From G963665925 sp050596425 (GTDB lineage Bacteria; Bacillota; Clostridia; Peptostreptococcales; Acidaminobacteraceae), in the NCBI RefSeq assembly GCF_050596425.1, contig NZ_CP192292.1, positions 1 through 64,000 on the forward strand: a DNA stretch of 64,000 nt, in the 5' to 3' direction. A program made the position numbers and the translations under genes. Shown piece after piece: positions 30,831-39,424 of this stretch; position 1 is the first letter of the stretch, and the number at the start of each line of letters is the position of its first letter. The notes beneath the pieces are model-generated. The model worked only from the letters and a program-made list of their open reading frames with translations, searched no databases and was not told the DNA's origin.

Positions 30831-31601
30831 ATGGAGAAAACAGCCCCAATAGGTGTTTTTGATTCTGGTATGGGCGGTATTTCTGTTTTGGGAGAACTGC
30901 AGCGACACATGCCGACTGAAAACTATATATATTATGGAGATTCTGCCAATGCCCCATATGGGGCTAAATCAACAGAAGAATTGATAGAGCTTTCTATACA
31001 GGTAAGTGACTACCTGGTTTCTCAAGGTGTTAAGGCCATTGTGATTGCCTGCAATACTGCGACAAGTGCAGCTGTTCAAGTTTTAAGAGCCAAATACGAT
31101 ATTCCCATAATCGGAATGGAACCGGCCTTGAAACCAGCTGTGGAGGGCACAGAAAATGGACGCGTTGCTGTTATGGCCACAGAGGTGACCCTTCGTGAGA
31201 AGAAGTTTTCTAGATTAATGGAAAAACTTGATTCAGCCTGCCCCATTGAGAAGGTTCCATGTCCGGACTTGGTGCCCCTTGTGGAAGAAGGTTTTGTTTG
31301 TGGCGATAAGATAGAAATGGCAATCAGGCGATGTTTTGCGGATGTGAATATAGAAGAGGTGACCAGTGTGGTCCTTGGATGCACACATTTTGTCTTTTTA
31401 AAAGAATCCGTCAAGACTGTACTGGGTGACAATATAAAAATTTATGATGGTAATTTTGGAACCGTTCGTCATTTAAGGAATAAGTTGATGAAGCTCGGTC
31501 AGCTCAATATGGAAAATGATAGGGCTGAAATTAAAATAATTAATTCTCTGTCTCAGGAAATGGTTCTGAGATCCAGCGAACTGCTTAAAATGTATGTGTA
31601 G
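30831..31601 (+). CDS. murI: Glutamate racemase
   Basis: Interconverts L- and D-glutamate, supplying D-Glu for peptidoglycan. The 256-residue protein has the N-terminal IGVFDSGMGGISVL and DSANAPYG. The two catalytic cysteines are Cys74 (IACNTATS) and Cys184 (LGCTHF). It is cofactor-independent by family. Start ATG 30831 is preceded by GGTGGTG. The nearest downstream gene is 160 bp away. Confidence 0.96.
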   Translation: MEKTAPIGVFDSGMGGISVLGELQRHMPTENYIYYGDSANAPYGAKSTEELIELSIQVSDYLVSQGVKAIVIACNTATSAAVQVLRAKYDIPIIGMEPALKPAVEGTENGRVAVMATEVTLREKKFSRLMEKLDSACPIEKVPCPDLVPLVEEGFVCGDKIEMAIRRCFADVNIEEVTSVVLGCTHFVFLKESVKTVLGDNIKIYDGNFGTVRHLRNKLMKLGQLNMENDRAEIKIINSLSQEMVLRSSELLKMYV

Positions 31602-31764
31602 TATGCTGGTTTGTTTTAGGATACATTTTACTTGTACACAGACAGCAAATATAATAAAATAGGCTTGTTGGTTTTTTGATGAATCTTTACTTGATCCTCT
31701 TTTGTTCACAAGTACGTCTTGAACAGTTGAGGGGGTTAAGTTTTGAAACGAAGTGGGTGAAGAA

Positions 31765-31884
31765 ATGCAAAGATTCCTGCGATGGTTCAAATCTCTACTC
31801 GGGATGAAAGAAGAAGAAGTGTCACTAAGTAAATATTTGATTGGTGATCATATATTCCAAACAACAAACAAGCGTTCCAGATAG
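31765..31884 (+). CDS. Small ORF, 39 codons, upstream of the sigma-like gene
   Basis: ATG 31765 to TAG 31884. The peptide starts MQRFLRWFKSLLGMKEEE, an amphipathic basic/aromatic helix, and a GGGTGAAG stretch lies upstream. It ends 17 nt before the next gene and could be co-translated with it. No family is recognised; it could be a chance frame. Confidence 0.4.
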   Translation: MQRFLRWFKSLLGMKEEEVSLSKYLIGDHIFQTTNKRSR

Positions 31885-31901
31885 ATAAAGAGGTGAATCT
31901 T

Positions 31902-32147
31902 ATGGAGCATGGTGTTTCAGATGAAGCGCTGGTGTATGTTGAAACAAAACTGAATGAACTCGTTGAAACGGAAAAATTAGATGCAGAAATTGAACAGATT
32001 ATTCGTCTGCGTTATGGAATTGGCGATAGCAAACCTCTCAATTTCAAACAGCTAACCAAGGTGTTTAAAATGCCACCAAAGAAAATGAAGGCTAAGTTGT
32101 TGCAGGCGGAGCGTACTGTTTTCAATATCCTCAAGAAAAATCTTTAA
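31902..32147 (+). CDS. Sigma-70 region 4-like small protein
   Basis: 81 residues. The C-terminal part reads IEQIIRLRYGIGDSKPLNFKQLTKVFKMPPKKMKAKLLQAERTVFNIL, closely resembling region 4.2 of primary sigma factors but lacking region 2. Such a protein cannot replace a sigma factor alone; it could act as a DNA-binding accessory or a split sigma. Start ATG 31902 is chosen over GTG 31893 because AGAGG lies just before the latter. A Ser T-box begins 80 nt downstream, so it is a separate unit from serS. Confidence 0.65.
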   Translation: MEHGVSDEALVYVETKLNELVETEKLDAEIEQIIRLRYGIGDSKPLNFKQLTKVFKMPPKKMKAKLLQAERTVFNILKKNL

Positions 32148-32227
32148 GCGATAGGATGCGTTTTATCCTAGAACTCAAGAAAACTGACTTGAATGGGATA
32201 TAAAACTGTGCTATATTTAAGAACAAT

Positions 32228-32486
32228 ATTAGGACTATGAAAGAGCAAGTAAATGGAGAAGCAGTATAGAGAGTCAGTGTTTGGTGCAAACTGATGTGTC
32301 TATCCATTGAAATCTACTCTGGAGTCTTTTGACGAAAGTCAAACGGTTGGCAGCCGATAAACTGCTTCTAAGAGGATTGGTAAAGACCAATCAATCAGGG
32401 TGGCAACGCGGGAAATAGAGCTTCTCGTCCCTTATTCAATCACTTTATGTGACGTGCATTGAATGAGAGACGAGGAGCTTTTTTTA
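32228..32486 (+). promoter_or_regulatory. T-box leader (serine specifier) of serS
   Basis: The T-box core AGGGTGGCAACGCGG is at about 32397-32411. Stem I contains a specifier TCT (Ser) in GAAATCTACTC near 32311. The terminator AGCTTCTCGTC (32419-32429) / GACGAGGAGCT (32469-32479) ends in seven T. Uncharged tRNA-Ser would stabilise the antiterminator and raise serS expression. Confidence 0.93.
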
Positions 32487-32561
32487 TTGCAGACCAGACC
32501 CATGAGAGGACCTGTTTGTCGTAAAATTTGTGTTAGAGCAATCCAATAAGGAGGAACGAAC

Positions 32562-33836
32562 ATGTTAGATATTAAAAGAATTCGTAATGAATATGATGAT
32601 GTGAAAAAAGCCGTTGAGTTAAGAGGCAAAGGTGATTTTGGTCTGGAAAAAGTCATTGAACTAGATAAAGAGCGCCGTGCAATAATTTCAACTGTTGAAG
32701 ATATGAAAAATAAGCAAAAGACCGTATCAAAGCAAATCCCGATGTTGAAAAAGGAAGGTAAGGACGCCACAGAAGTCCTTGCTGAAATGAAAAAACTATC
32801 TGAAGAAGTTAAAGATCTGGATGCAAAGGTCAAAGACATTGATGCGGCCCTTGAAGATGTACTGCTTGGTATTCCAAACACACCATGCGAAGGTACGCCT
32901 GCCGGGGCAACCGATGAAGACAATTTAGAGCTTCGTACTTGGGGCGAGCCAAATAAATTTGATTTTGAACCAAAAGCCCACTGGGATATTGGCACGGAAC
33001 TGGATATTCTTGATTTTGAAAGAGGGACAAAAATTGCTGGAACTCGATTCACAGTTCTCAAGAACAATGGCGCTAAGCTAGAGCGTGCCCTGATCAATTT
33101 TATGCTTGACCTGCACACAGAGGAGCATGACTTCACAGAAGTTATGACACCATTTATGGTCAATCGCGAGGCTATGACAGGAACAGGTCAGTTGCCTAAA
33201 TTTGAAGATGACATGTTCCATATTCCAGCGAAAGACTTTTTCCTAGTTCCTACAGCGGAAGTGCCTGTGACCAACCTATATGCTGGAGAAATTTTAGATG
33301 AAGAGATTTTACCGATTAACCACGCAGCCTACACGCCATGCTTTAGAAAAGAAGCGGGTTCTGCCGGTCGAGATACAAGAGGTATTATTCGTCAGCACCA
33401 GTTCAATAAAGTGGAAATGGTTAAATTTGTTGACCCGGATAAGTCTTATGAAGAGCTTGAAATTTTAACATCTGCAGCTGAAGATGTGCTAAAGCTTCTT
33501 AAACTGCCATATCGTGTTGTTCAGCTTTGTGCAGGCGATTTAGGCTTTAGCTCAGCAAAGACATATGATATTGAAGTTTGGATGCCAAGCTATGATAGAT
33601 ACCTTGAAATCAGCTCTTGCTCTAACTTTGAAGACTACCAGGCACGCCGAGCCAATATCCGCTACCGAGACAAGGAATCAAAGAAAGTGCATCACGTACA
33701 CACACTAAATGGTTCTGGACTAGCGGTGGGACGTACAATGGCAGCTATCCTTGAAAATTACCAGCAGGAAGATGGCAGTGTTGTCGTTCCTGAAGCCCTT
33801 CGTCCATACATGGGGGGAAAAACGGTTCTTAAATAG
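32562..33836 (+). CDS. serS: Serine--tRNA ligase
   Basis: Class II synthetase charging tRNA-Ser (and tRNA-Sec, relevant to the selenoprotein genes in this window). The 424 residues comprise an N-terminal long antiparallel coiled coil (about 30-100) and a catalytic core with motif 2 (FRKEAGSAGRDTRGIIRQHQF) and motif 3 (LNGSGLAVGRTMAAILEN). Start ATG 32562 follows AAGGAGG. It is controlled by the preceding T-box. Confidence 0.98.
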   Translation: MLDIKRIRNEYDDVKKAVELRGKGDFGLEKVIELDKERRAIISTVEDMKNKQKTVSKQIPMLKKEGKDATEVLAEMKKLSEEVKDLDAKVKDIDAALEDVLLGIPNTPCEGTPAGATDEDNLELRTWGEPNKFDFEPKAHWDIGTELDILDFERGTKIAGTRFTVLKNNGAKLERALINFMLDLHTEEHDFTEVMTPFMVNREAMTGTGQLPKFEDDMFHIPAKDFFLVPTAEVPVTNLYAGEILDEEILPINHAAYTPCFRKEAGSAGRDTRGIIRQHQFNKVEMVKFVDPDKSYEELEILTSAAEDVLKLLKLPYRVVQLCAGDLGFSSAKTYDIEVWMPSYDRYLEISSCSNFEDYQARRANIRYRDKESKKVHHVHTLNGSGLAVGRTMAAILENYQQEDGSVVVPEALRPYMGGKTVLK

Positions 33837-33890
33837 GGACTTGATTCAAAATAAAATAAATGAATACAAGAAATCAATGAATACAATAAG

Positions 33891-33931
33891 AAACGGGATG
33901 AACCGACGCCAGTCGGTTCATCCCGTTTTTA
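33891..33931. terminator. Bidirectional terminator between serS and the aminotransferase
   Basis: A 16-bp perfect stem AACGGGATGAACCGAC / GTCGGTTCATCCCGTT with a 4-nt loop and T run. Confidence 0.92.
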
Positions 33932-33965
33932 ATACATAGATTCTATGTTTATTAATTAAAGCAAC

Positions 33966-35147
33966 TTATCTTAGACCATCCACAAATTTTTGAATACGTG
34001 AAATGCCCTCACGAACGTCATTTATATCGGCGGCATAGGACAGGCGGATGTAATCATCCAGACCAAATGCAATCCCTGGTACAACAGCAAGTTTATAGTC
34101 TTCTAGGAGTCTGTTGCAAATTTCAACAGAGAAAGAATCACTAAACTCAAGTTTGTCTTTAATGATAGACATATCAGCAAAGAGATAAAAGGCACCGTCT
34201 GGCTGAACAAGGCTGACGCCGTCAATAGCTTCAAAGCGTTTCAAGGCTTCATCGCGTCTTGTTTTATATGTCTTGACCATCTTGTCCATATCGGATTGAC
34301 ATTCAGTTAAAGCTCCAAGTGCAGCCCACTGTGTAATCGTTGATGGATGAGAAACAAGATGCCCCTGAATGGTGCCGATGGCTTTAGCAATTTCTGGTTG
34401 GCTAGCCGTGTATCCAAGTCTCCATCCCGTCATTGCAGCTGATTTAGATAGGCCGTTAATAACGATTGTCATCTTCCTTGCCTCTTCAGATAAGCTCGCA
34501 ATGGATGTGAACTGGTCAAGGTAACAAATACGTTCATATATTTCATCGGCAATAATATAAATGTTGTTTTCTATACAGTAATTAACCACTGGAAGAAGCT
34601 CTTCTTTGGTGTATACAGCGCCAGATGGATTGGATGGGTTTGTGATAAAAATAATTTTCGTTTTTTCTGTATGAGCGGCCCTTAAATCCTCCACGGATAA
34701 TTTAAAGTTGTTTTTCTTTTGTGTTTCGACAAAGACAGGGTTGCCTCCGCAAAGTTTAACCATTTCTGGGTAGCTGGTCCAGTATGGCTTGGGTATGAGA
34801 ACATCATCTCCATGATCAAGCAGGGCGGTCAATGTATTTGTGATAGCATGCTTGGCACCGCTTGAGACAACAATTTCATTGATGTTATATTCCAGGTCAT
34901 TTTCCTCTTTTAGTTTTTTGCAGATGGCTTGACGAAGTTCTATGAGACCAGCAGCAGCGTCATACTTGGTTTTATTCGCTTCTATGGCTTTTACAGCAGC
35001 GTCTTTGGCACCATCTGGTGTCATAAAATCGGGTTCGCCAATACTTAGACTGATGATATCTTCACCGCGTCGTCTAAGCTCTGCTACTTTTGTGCTGATG
35101 CCAATGGTAACAGATGGCGAAATTGCGAACATCTTTTTTGAGAGCAT
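33966..35147 (-). CDS. aspB: Class I/II pyridoxal-phosphate aminotransferase (aspartate aminotransferase type)
   Basis: A PLP enzyme of 393 residues closely resembling Gram-positive aspartate aminotransferase (subgroup I-gamma). Substrate-site ISLSIGEPDF is at about 33-42. The phosphate-binding/Schiff-base lysine lies in NGLSKSAAMTGWRLGY, with NPSNPSGAVYTKEEL and a C-terminal Arg in IRLSYA. It probably transfers amino groups between glutamate and oxaloacetate, though related prephenate or methionine transaminases cannot be separated by eye. Monocistronic on the minus strand. Confidence 0.9.
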   Translation of the reverse strand: MLSKKMFAISPSVTIGISTKVAELRRRGEDIISLSIGEPDFMTPDGAKDAAVKAIEANKTKYDAAAGLIELRQAICKKLKEENDLEYNINEIVVSSGAKHAITNTLTALLDHGDDVLIPKPYWTSYPEMVKLCGGNPVFVETQKKNNFKLSVEDLRAAHTEKTKIIFITNPSNPSGAVYTKEELLPVVNYCIENNIYIIADEIYERICYLDQFTSIASLSEEARKMTIVINGLSKSAAMTGWRLGYTASQPEIAKAIGTIQGHLVSHPSTITQWAALGALTECQSDMDKMVKTYKTRRDEALKRFEAIDGVSLVQPDGAFYLFADMSIIKDKLEFSDSFSVEICNRLLEDYKLAVVPGIAFGLDDYIRLSYAADINDVREGISRIQKFVDGLR

Positions 35148-35298
35148 GGAAACCTCCTAGGGTGTATAGTTTTACACATGATAACATAAATACAGATCGA
35201 TCTTCAAATGGAATAAAGTGTTAGGAAAATATTTTGAATAGAATCATCTAAAGTGATAGAATGAAAGTGTTGTAAAGTCTTAATGAACAGGTGAAAAT

Positions 35299-35502
35299 AT
35301 GGACTATTTAGAAACAACAGTTATAATAGCGGTTTCCTTGTTTGTCATGGTCGTTATGGGGTTTGTTCTCTTTGATGTGGGAAAAGACGTTGTAAAGGCT
35401 GCAAGGAAGGAACAAGAGTTCAAGAGAGCACGGAAAAAAGCGCCTGATAATGTGGTGAAGTTTTCCCGGGAAAACAGACGTAAAACCCGTGCAATCAAAT
35501 AG
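35299..35502 (+). CDS. Small single-pass membrane protein
   Basis: 67 residues: an N-terminal membrane helix (about 6-28), then a very basic cytoplasmic tail (KAARKEQEFKRARKK...). Start ATG 35299 has AGGTG upstream. Its 3' end contains a Noc-like palindrome (35461-35474). It is followed 16 nt later by another membrane protein, so they are probably co-expressed. Function unknown. Confidence 0.65.
   Translation: MDYLETTVIIAVSLFVMVVMGFVLFDVGKDVVKAARKEQEFKRARKKAPDNVVKFSRENRRKTRAIK
35461..35474. promoter_or_regulatory. Noc binding-site-like palindrome inside a coding region
   Basis: TTTTCCCGGGAAAA matches 12 of 14 bases of the Noc consensus ATTTCCCGGGAAAT, with the central 12 exact. Noc sites in Bacillus often lie inside genes. 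Confidence 0.45.
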
Positions 35503-35518
35503 GAAGGGGTCCGCTGGT

Positions 35519-36016
35519 ATGGGAAAGCTCTGTAGACAGTCCCTCAAGCACGACAAGTTGGATTTTTGGAAGTTGGCACTCATCTTGGTTTTAACAATTG
35601 TGTTAATGAACATTGTTATGGGATGGGCAGTAAGGTTTGGTGCGGTTGTCGGCAGTTTGGCAGCGGTTGGTATCTTGGCACTTGGTACAGTTTTATGCTT
35701 TCGTTTTATATATCGGTATTTGGCCCAGTATGATTATAGACTGATCGGTAAAGAGCTTATATTGGAAAGAGCCCTTGGACGAGCCAATCATGTTGTGTAC
35801 ACAATTGGCCTTGAGCAGGTCAAGTCATTGGTACCTTATAATCAGTTTGACAATGCTACAAGAATTAAAAGGCTTCATAAGTTTGTTTTGCATAAGGACA
35901 CATCAAAGTGGTATGTCGTTTCCTATAAAGAGGAAGAAGAAACGAAAAATTTGGTGTTTGAACCAGATGAAAATTTCTTATCGGGTCTTCAGTCAAGTTT
36001 AGACAAGGCGGTTTAA
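35519..36016 (+). CDS. Membrane protein with PH-like C-terminal domain
   Basis: 165 residues with two membrane helices (about 21-42 and 47-70). They are followed by a cytoplasmic beta-rich domain (YRLIGKELILERALGRANHVVYTIGLEQVKSL) that resembles the bacterial PH (YdbS-like) fold. ATG 35519 follows AGGAAGGGG; the frame extends upstream without a better ribosome site. It ends 1 nt before the decarboxylase-family gene, so the three genes from 35299 form an operon. Function unknown. Confidence 0.65.
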   Translation: MGKLCRQSLKHDKLDFWKLALILVLTIVLMNIVMGWAVRFGAVVGSLAAVGILALGTVLCFRFIYRYLAQYDYRLIGKELILERALGRANHVVYTIGLEQVKSLVPYNQFDNATRIKRLHKFVLHKDTSKWYVVSYKEEEETKNLVFEPDENFLSGLQSSLDKAV

Positions 36017-36017
36017 A

Positions 36018-37442
36018 ATGAGCCGCAAGCCAATAACAGGGGCCATTGAAAAGTATCTGGAAGAAGATCCGGTTTCTTTTCATGTCCCTGGACACAAGAA
36101 CGGCCGAGGGCTTGGAAATCTGACAAAACTCGATGTTACAGAAATTCCTGGAACCGACAATTTGCACCATCCTGAAGGTGTTATATTAAGGGCCCAGGAC
36201 ACCGCTCGAAAAATTTATAAGTCCCGTTCTTCCTATTTTCTCATCAATGGAACAACGGGCGGCAACCATGCCATGATATTGTCTTGTACAAAGCCGGGAG
36301 ACAGTATACTCATTGGTAGGAATGCTCACAAGTCAGTTCATACAGCCTGTATTTTAGGGGGATTAAACCCCGAATATATACCGGTGACGGTTCATCCTGA
36401 ACTGGGAATACCCATGGGTGTTCAAGCGGATGACGTGAGAAAGAAAATGGAAGCCAATAAGAATATAAAGGCCGTTATCATAACGAGCCCAACCTATGAG
36501 GGCATTTTGTCAGACATTAGATCTATTGCAGATGTGGTTCATGCGTTTGATGGCGTTTTACTTGTCGATGAAGCTCACGGAGCCCATGTGCCCCTACATG
36601 AAGCTTTTGGGACACCGGCTATAGGCAATGGAGCAGACATAAGTGTGCAAAGCACACACAAATCCTTGAATGCTCTGACCCAAGCTTCCCTGCTTCATAT
36701 TGGCAGTGAACGTATTGAACGATTCCGGGTGGAGTCTTGGCTATCTATGCTTCAATCCTCAAGTCCATCATATGTTCTAATGGCGTCTTTAGAACAAGCC
36801 CTAAATGATTTTGAAAAAAAAGATTCCTTAAAAGCGAACCGACTTGTAGAGGCCCTGGAAAGCACAATACAAGGTCTCAAAAATGAGCTGAAATTAAGGG
36901 TTCTTTCAAGTGAAGATGTATGTGATTTTGGATTTTCAAAAGACATAAGCAAGTTTGTCATATTTTTAAAAGATGCTGAGAAAATTGGAGTTATGCTTCG
37001 AGAAAAATACGGCATCCAAGTGGAGTATACCACAGCAGACAGCCTTGTTTGTGTTTGCTCAATATACAATACGCCTGAAGACTTTGATCGCTTGCTTTCA
37101 GCCTTAAAGGAACTTGGTGTAAAACCCCACGAAAAGATTCAAGGTTTGACAGATTATCCAGAGCCTCTTGTGAAATTATCTCCAAAAGAAGCCTTTTATG
37201 GATCGTCTCAACCTGTTTCAATAGAACAATCCGTGGGAAGAATATCAGGAGAGTATGTCATACCCTACCCGCCGGGCATTCCAATTTTGGCGCCTGGGGA
37301 ATGTATCACCCAAGAAATCTTGGATTTGATTCATTCTTGGCAGGTCAAAGGCTTTTCCATCATTGGAACCACTGATGGGTCACTACAGACTCTTCTAGTC
37401 ATAAAAGAGGATTCATCCAGTGCACTTTCGAGACGTCTGTGA
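36018..37442 (+). CDS. Orn/Lys/Arg decarboxylase-family PLP protein (YaaO-like)
   Basis: A 474-residue fold-type I PLP enzyme of the short Gram-positive Orn/Lys/Arg decarboxylase group. It has GHKNGRGLG near the N-terminus, GTTGGNHAMIL for the phosphate, LLVDEAHGAH and the PLP lysine Lys215 in QSTHKSLNALTQ. The specific substrate (arginine, lysine or ornithine) cannot be read from sequence. In Bacillus the homologue yaaO precedes tmk at this same locus. Here a signal peptidase gene follows instead. Confidence 0.88.
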   Translation: MSRKPITGAIEKYLEEDPVSFHVPGHKNGRGLGNLTKLDVTEIPGTDNLHHPEGVILRAQDTARKIYKSRSSYFLINGTTGGNHAMILSCTKPGDSILIGRNAHKSVHTACILGGLNPEYIPVTVHPELGIPMGVQADDVRKKMEANKNIKAVIITSPTYEGILSDIRSIADVVHAFDGVLLVDEAHGAHVPLHEAFGTPAIGNGADISVQSTHKSLNALTQASLLHIGSERIERFRVESWLSMLQSSSPSYVLMASLEQALNDFEKKDSLKANRLVEALESTIQGLKNELKLRVLSSEDVCDFGFSKDISKFVIFLKDAEKIGVMLREKYGIQVEYTTADSLVCVCSIYNTPEDFDRLLSALKELGVKPHEKIQGLTDYPEPLVKLSPKEAFYGSSQPVSIEQSVGRISGEYVIPYPPGIPILAPGECITQEILDLIHSWQVKGFSIIGTTDGSLQTLLVIKEDSSSALSRRL

Positions 37443-37482
37443 TCTGGGAAGAATCCTGCAATATATCAACTATGGAGGCACT

Positions 37483-38034
37483 ATGAAAAAAGAAATAATT
37501 GAATGGATCAAAGCCATAGGGTTTGCCCTTGTCATATTTTTTATACTCAATATATTCATCTCGACGACCACTGTGTATAACACATCTATGTTCCCTACAT
37601 TAATTGAGGGAGATAGGCTCGTACTCTTGCGTACGCAAAATGTTGAAAAGGGTGACATTGTGTCATTTGAGTCCGATATGACCCTGTCAAAAGACGATAT
37701 TGCATCCTTAAATCTGATTCAGCGTTTTATGGTCAATGAAGATACAAAAAAGAACCTGATCAAAAGGGTTATTGCTGTTCCAGGTGATACAATCGAAATT
37801 AAGGACGGTGTGGTTTTTGTTAACGATGAAATTGTTGACGAACCCTATATTAATACGGTGACAAATCATGACGTGCCGCTTACAGAAATTCCTCAAGGCC
37901 ATTATTTCATGATGGGTGATAACAGGTATGTCAGCCTAGATTCAAGACAACTTGGACCTATTGAAGGGGATAGAATTATTGGGAAAACAGCATTCAGGTT
38001 TTTCCCGATCAATCGTATAGGAAGCGTTAAGTAG
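37483..38034 (+). CDS. lepB: Signal peptidase I
   Basis: A membrane-bound serine protease that removes signal peptides from secreted proteins. It has 183 residues with one N-terminal membrane helix (about 12-30). The catalytic dyad is Ser35 (YNTSMFPTL) and Lys94 (LIKRVIAVPGD); GDNR..SLDSR gives box E. The frame opens further upstream, but GGAGG (37474-37478) fixes ATG 37483. It occupies the slot where tmk lies in Bacillus. Confidence 0.95.
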   Translation: MKKEIIEWIKAIGFALVIFFILNIFISTTTVYNTSMFPTLIEGDRLVLLRTQNVEKGDIVSFESDMTLSKDDIASLNLIQRFMVNEDTKKNLIKRVIAVPGDTIEIKDGVVFVNDEIVDEPYINTVTNHDVPLTEIPQGHYFMMGDNRYVSLDSRQLGPIEGDRIIGKTAFRFFPINRIGSVK

Positions 38035-38112
38035 AGACACCTCTATTGGGTGTCAATAAGATATGATAATGTGAAACTTCCATATGGTATAATAATGTCA
38101 TGGAGTGATTAT

Positions 38113-38439
38113 ATGAAACTTGTCATTGCAATAGTACATGACGAAGATGCAAGCAGACTTATTGATAAACTGAATGAGAGCCAGTTTCGGGTAACCAAAC
38201 TAGCTTCTACAGGCGGATTTTTAAAGTCGGGTAATACAACCCTCTTTACTGGTGTAGAAAAAGACAAAGTGGATGATGTCCTTGCGCTGATTAGAGAAAC
38301 ATGCAATACGAGAAGAGAAGTGACGCCATCAAGCACCTTAATAGGAGAAGCGGGCGGCTATTTGTCTATGCCGATTGAAGTCACGGTTGGCGGGGCGACA
38401 GTTTTTGTTGTTGATGTAGAACAGTATATGAAGGTTTAA
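38113..38439 (+). CDS. darA: Cyclic-di-AMP receptor DarA/PstA (YaaQ family)
   Basis: A 109-residue PII-like protein binding cyclic di-AMP in Firmicutes. The N-terminus MKLVIAIVHDEDASRLIDKL, the T-loop-like GGFLKSGNTTLFTGVEKDKVDDVL and the C-terminal GGATVFVVDVEQY are all family features. Start ATG 38113 follows GGAGTG; an upstream in-frame ATG lacks a ribosome site. It precedes holB by 1 nt, the conserved yaaQ-holB linkage. Confidence 0.93.
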   Translation: MKLVIAIVHDEDASRLIDKLNESQFRVTKLASTGGFLKSGNTTLFTGVEKDKVDDVLALIRETCNTRREVTPSSTLIGEAGGYLSMPIEVTVGGATVFVVDVEQYMKV

Positions 38440-38440
38440 T

Positions 38441-39424
38441 ATGTATTTTCAAAAAATAGTTGGTCATGATGACTTAAAAAGCAGAATTCGAAAAGCCCTT
38501 CGAGAAGACCAGTTGGCTCATGCTTATATATTTGAGGGTGTGCAGGGTGTTGGTAAGTCGATGACGGCGGAGGCCCTGGCAGCTGCACTTCTTTGTGAAA
38601 ACGCCCTTGATGAAGCCTGTGGCGAATGCCCAGCTTGTCAGAAAATGGCCACATCAAACCATCCAGATTATGAAATTACCCATCCGGATGGTGCCAGTAT
38701 AAAAAACAAACAGATTGAAGGCTTTCAAGAGTTCATACACTTAAAGCCCTATACGGGAAGCCGTAAAATAGCCATCATTAAGGATGCCCATACAATGACG
38801 CTTAGCGCTCAAAATAGGATCCTTAAAATTTTGGAAGAACCCCCTCATTATGCGGTGATTATTTTTGTGACAGATCAAATGGCAGGGATGCTTCCAACCA
38901 TTCGATCAAGATGTCAAAGCGTTTCTTTTCAAAGGTTACACAGGGAAGAAATCCAGCAATATTTAATGAAAAACAAAGGCACAGCTGAAGAAGAGGCAAA
39001 GATGTTTGCCACCTTTGCAGATGGATCTATCGCTCGGGCTGTTAACAGCCTAGAGGATGAGGCCTTTATAGAACTTAGAAACGGTATTGTAGAACTTGCA
39101 GACCACCTGATTATGAAAAAAATAGCCAAAGCCTTTGACTGGGCCTCAGAAATGGAAGGACAAAAGGACAAACTTCCTGAAGTTTTTGAATTGCTCAAGC
39201 TTTGGTTTAGGGATATAATGCTGATTAAAAGTGGAGCGGATAGGGATTTGCTATTTAATGCAGATCAACTGGATCGCTTGGAAAAAGAATCTTATAGAAT
39301 GTCATTGAAACAATCAGTAGAAATACTTGAACGAATAGAACAAGCAAGGGCACAGTTATCGTCCCATGTGAATGTGGGGCTTATACTTGAAACGTTAATT
39401 ATGGATATCCAGGAGGGTACGTAA
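38441..39424 (+). CDS. holB: DNA polymerase III delta' subunit
   Basis: A clamp-loader AAA+ subunit of 327 residues. P-loop-like GVQGVGKSMT (about 29-38). A zinc module CENA...ACGECPACQ gives four cysteines (about 53-68). ILKILEEPPHYAVIIFVTDQ and LPTIRSRCQ are diagnostic (sensor region). It shares an operon with darA and ricT; ricT starts immediately after its stop. Confidence 0.95.
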   Translation: MYFQKIVGHDDLKSRIRKALREDQLAHAYIFEGVQGVGKSMTAEALAAALLCENALDEACGECPACQKMATSNHPDYEITHPDGASIKNKQIEGFQEFIHLKPYTGSRKIAIIKDAHTMTLSAQNRILKILEEPPHYAVIIFVTDQMAGMLPTIRSRCQSVSFQRLHREEIQQYLMKNKGTAEEEAKMFATFADGSIARAVNSLEDEAFIELRNGIVELADHLIMKKIAKAFDWASEMEGQKDKLPEVFELLKLWFRDIMLIKSGADRDLLFNADQLDRLEKESYRMSLKQSVEILERIEQARAQLSSHVNVGLILETLIMDIQEGT

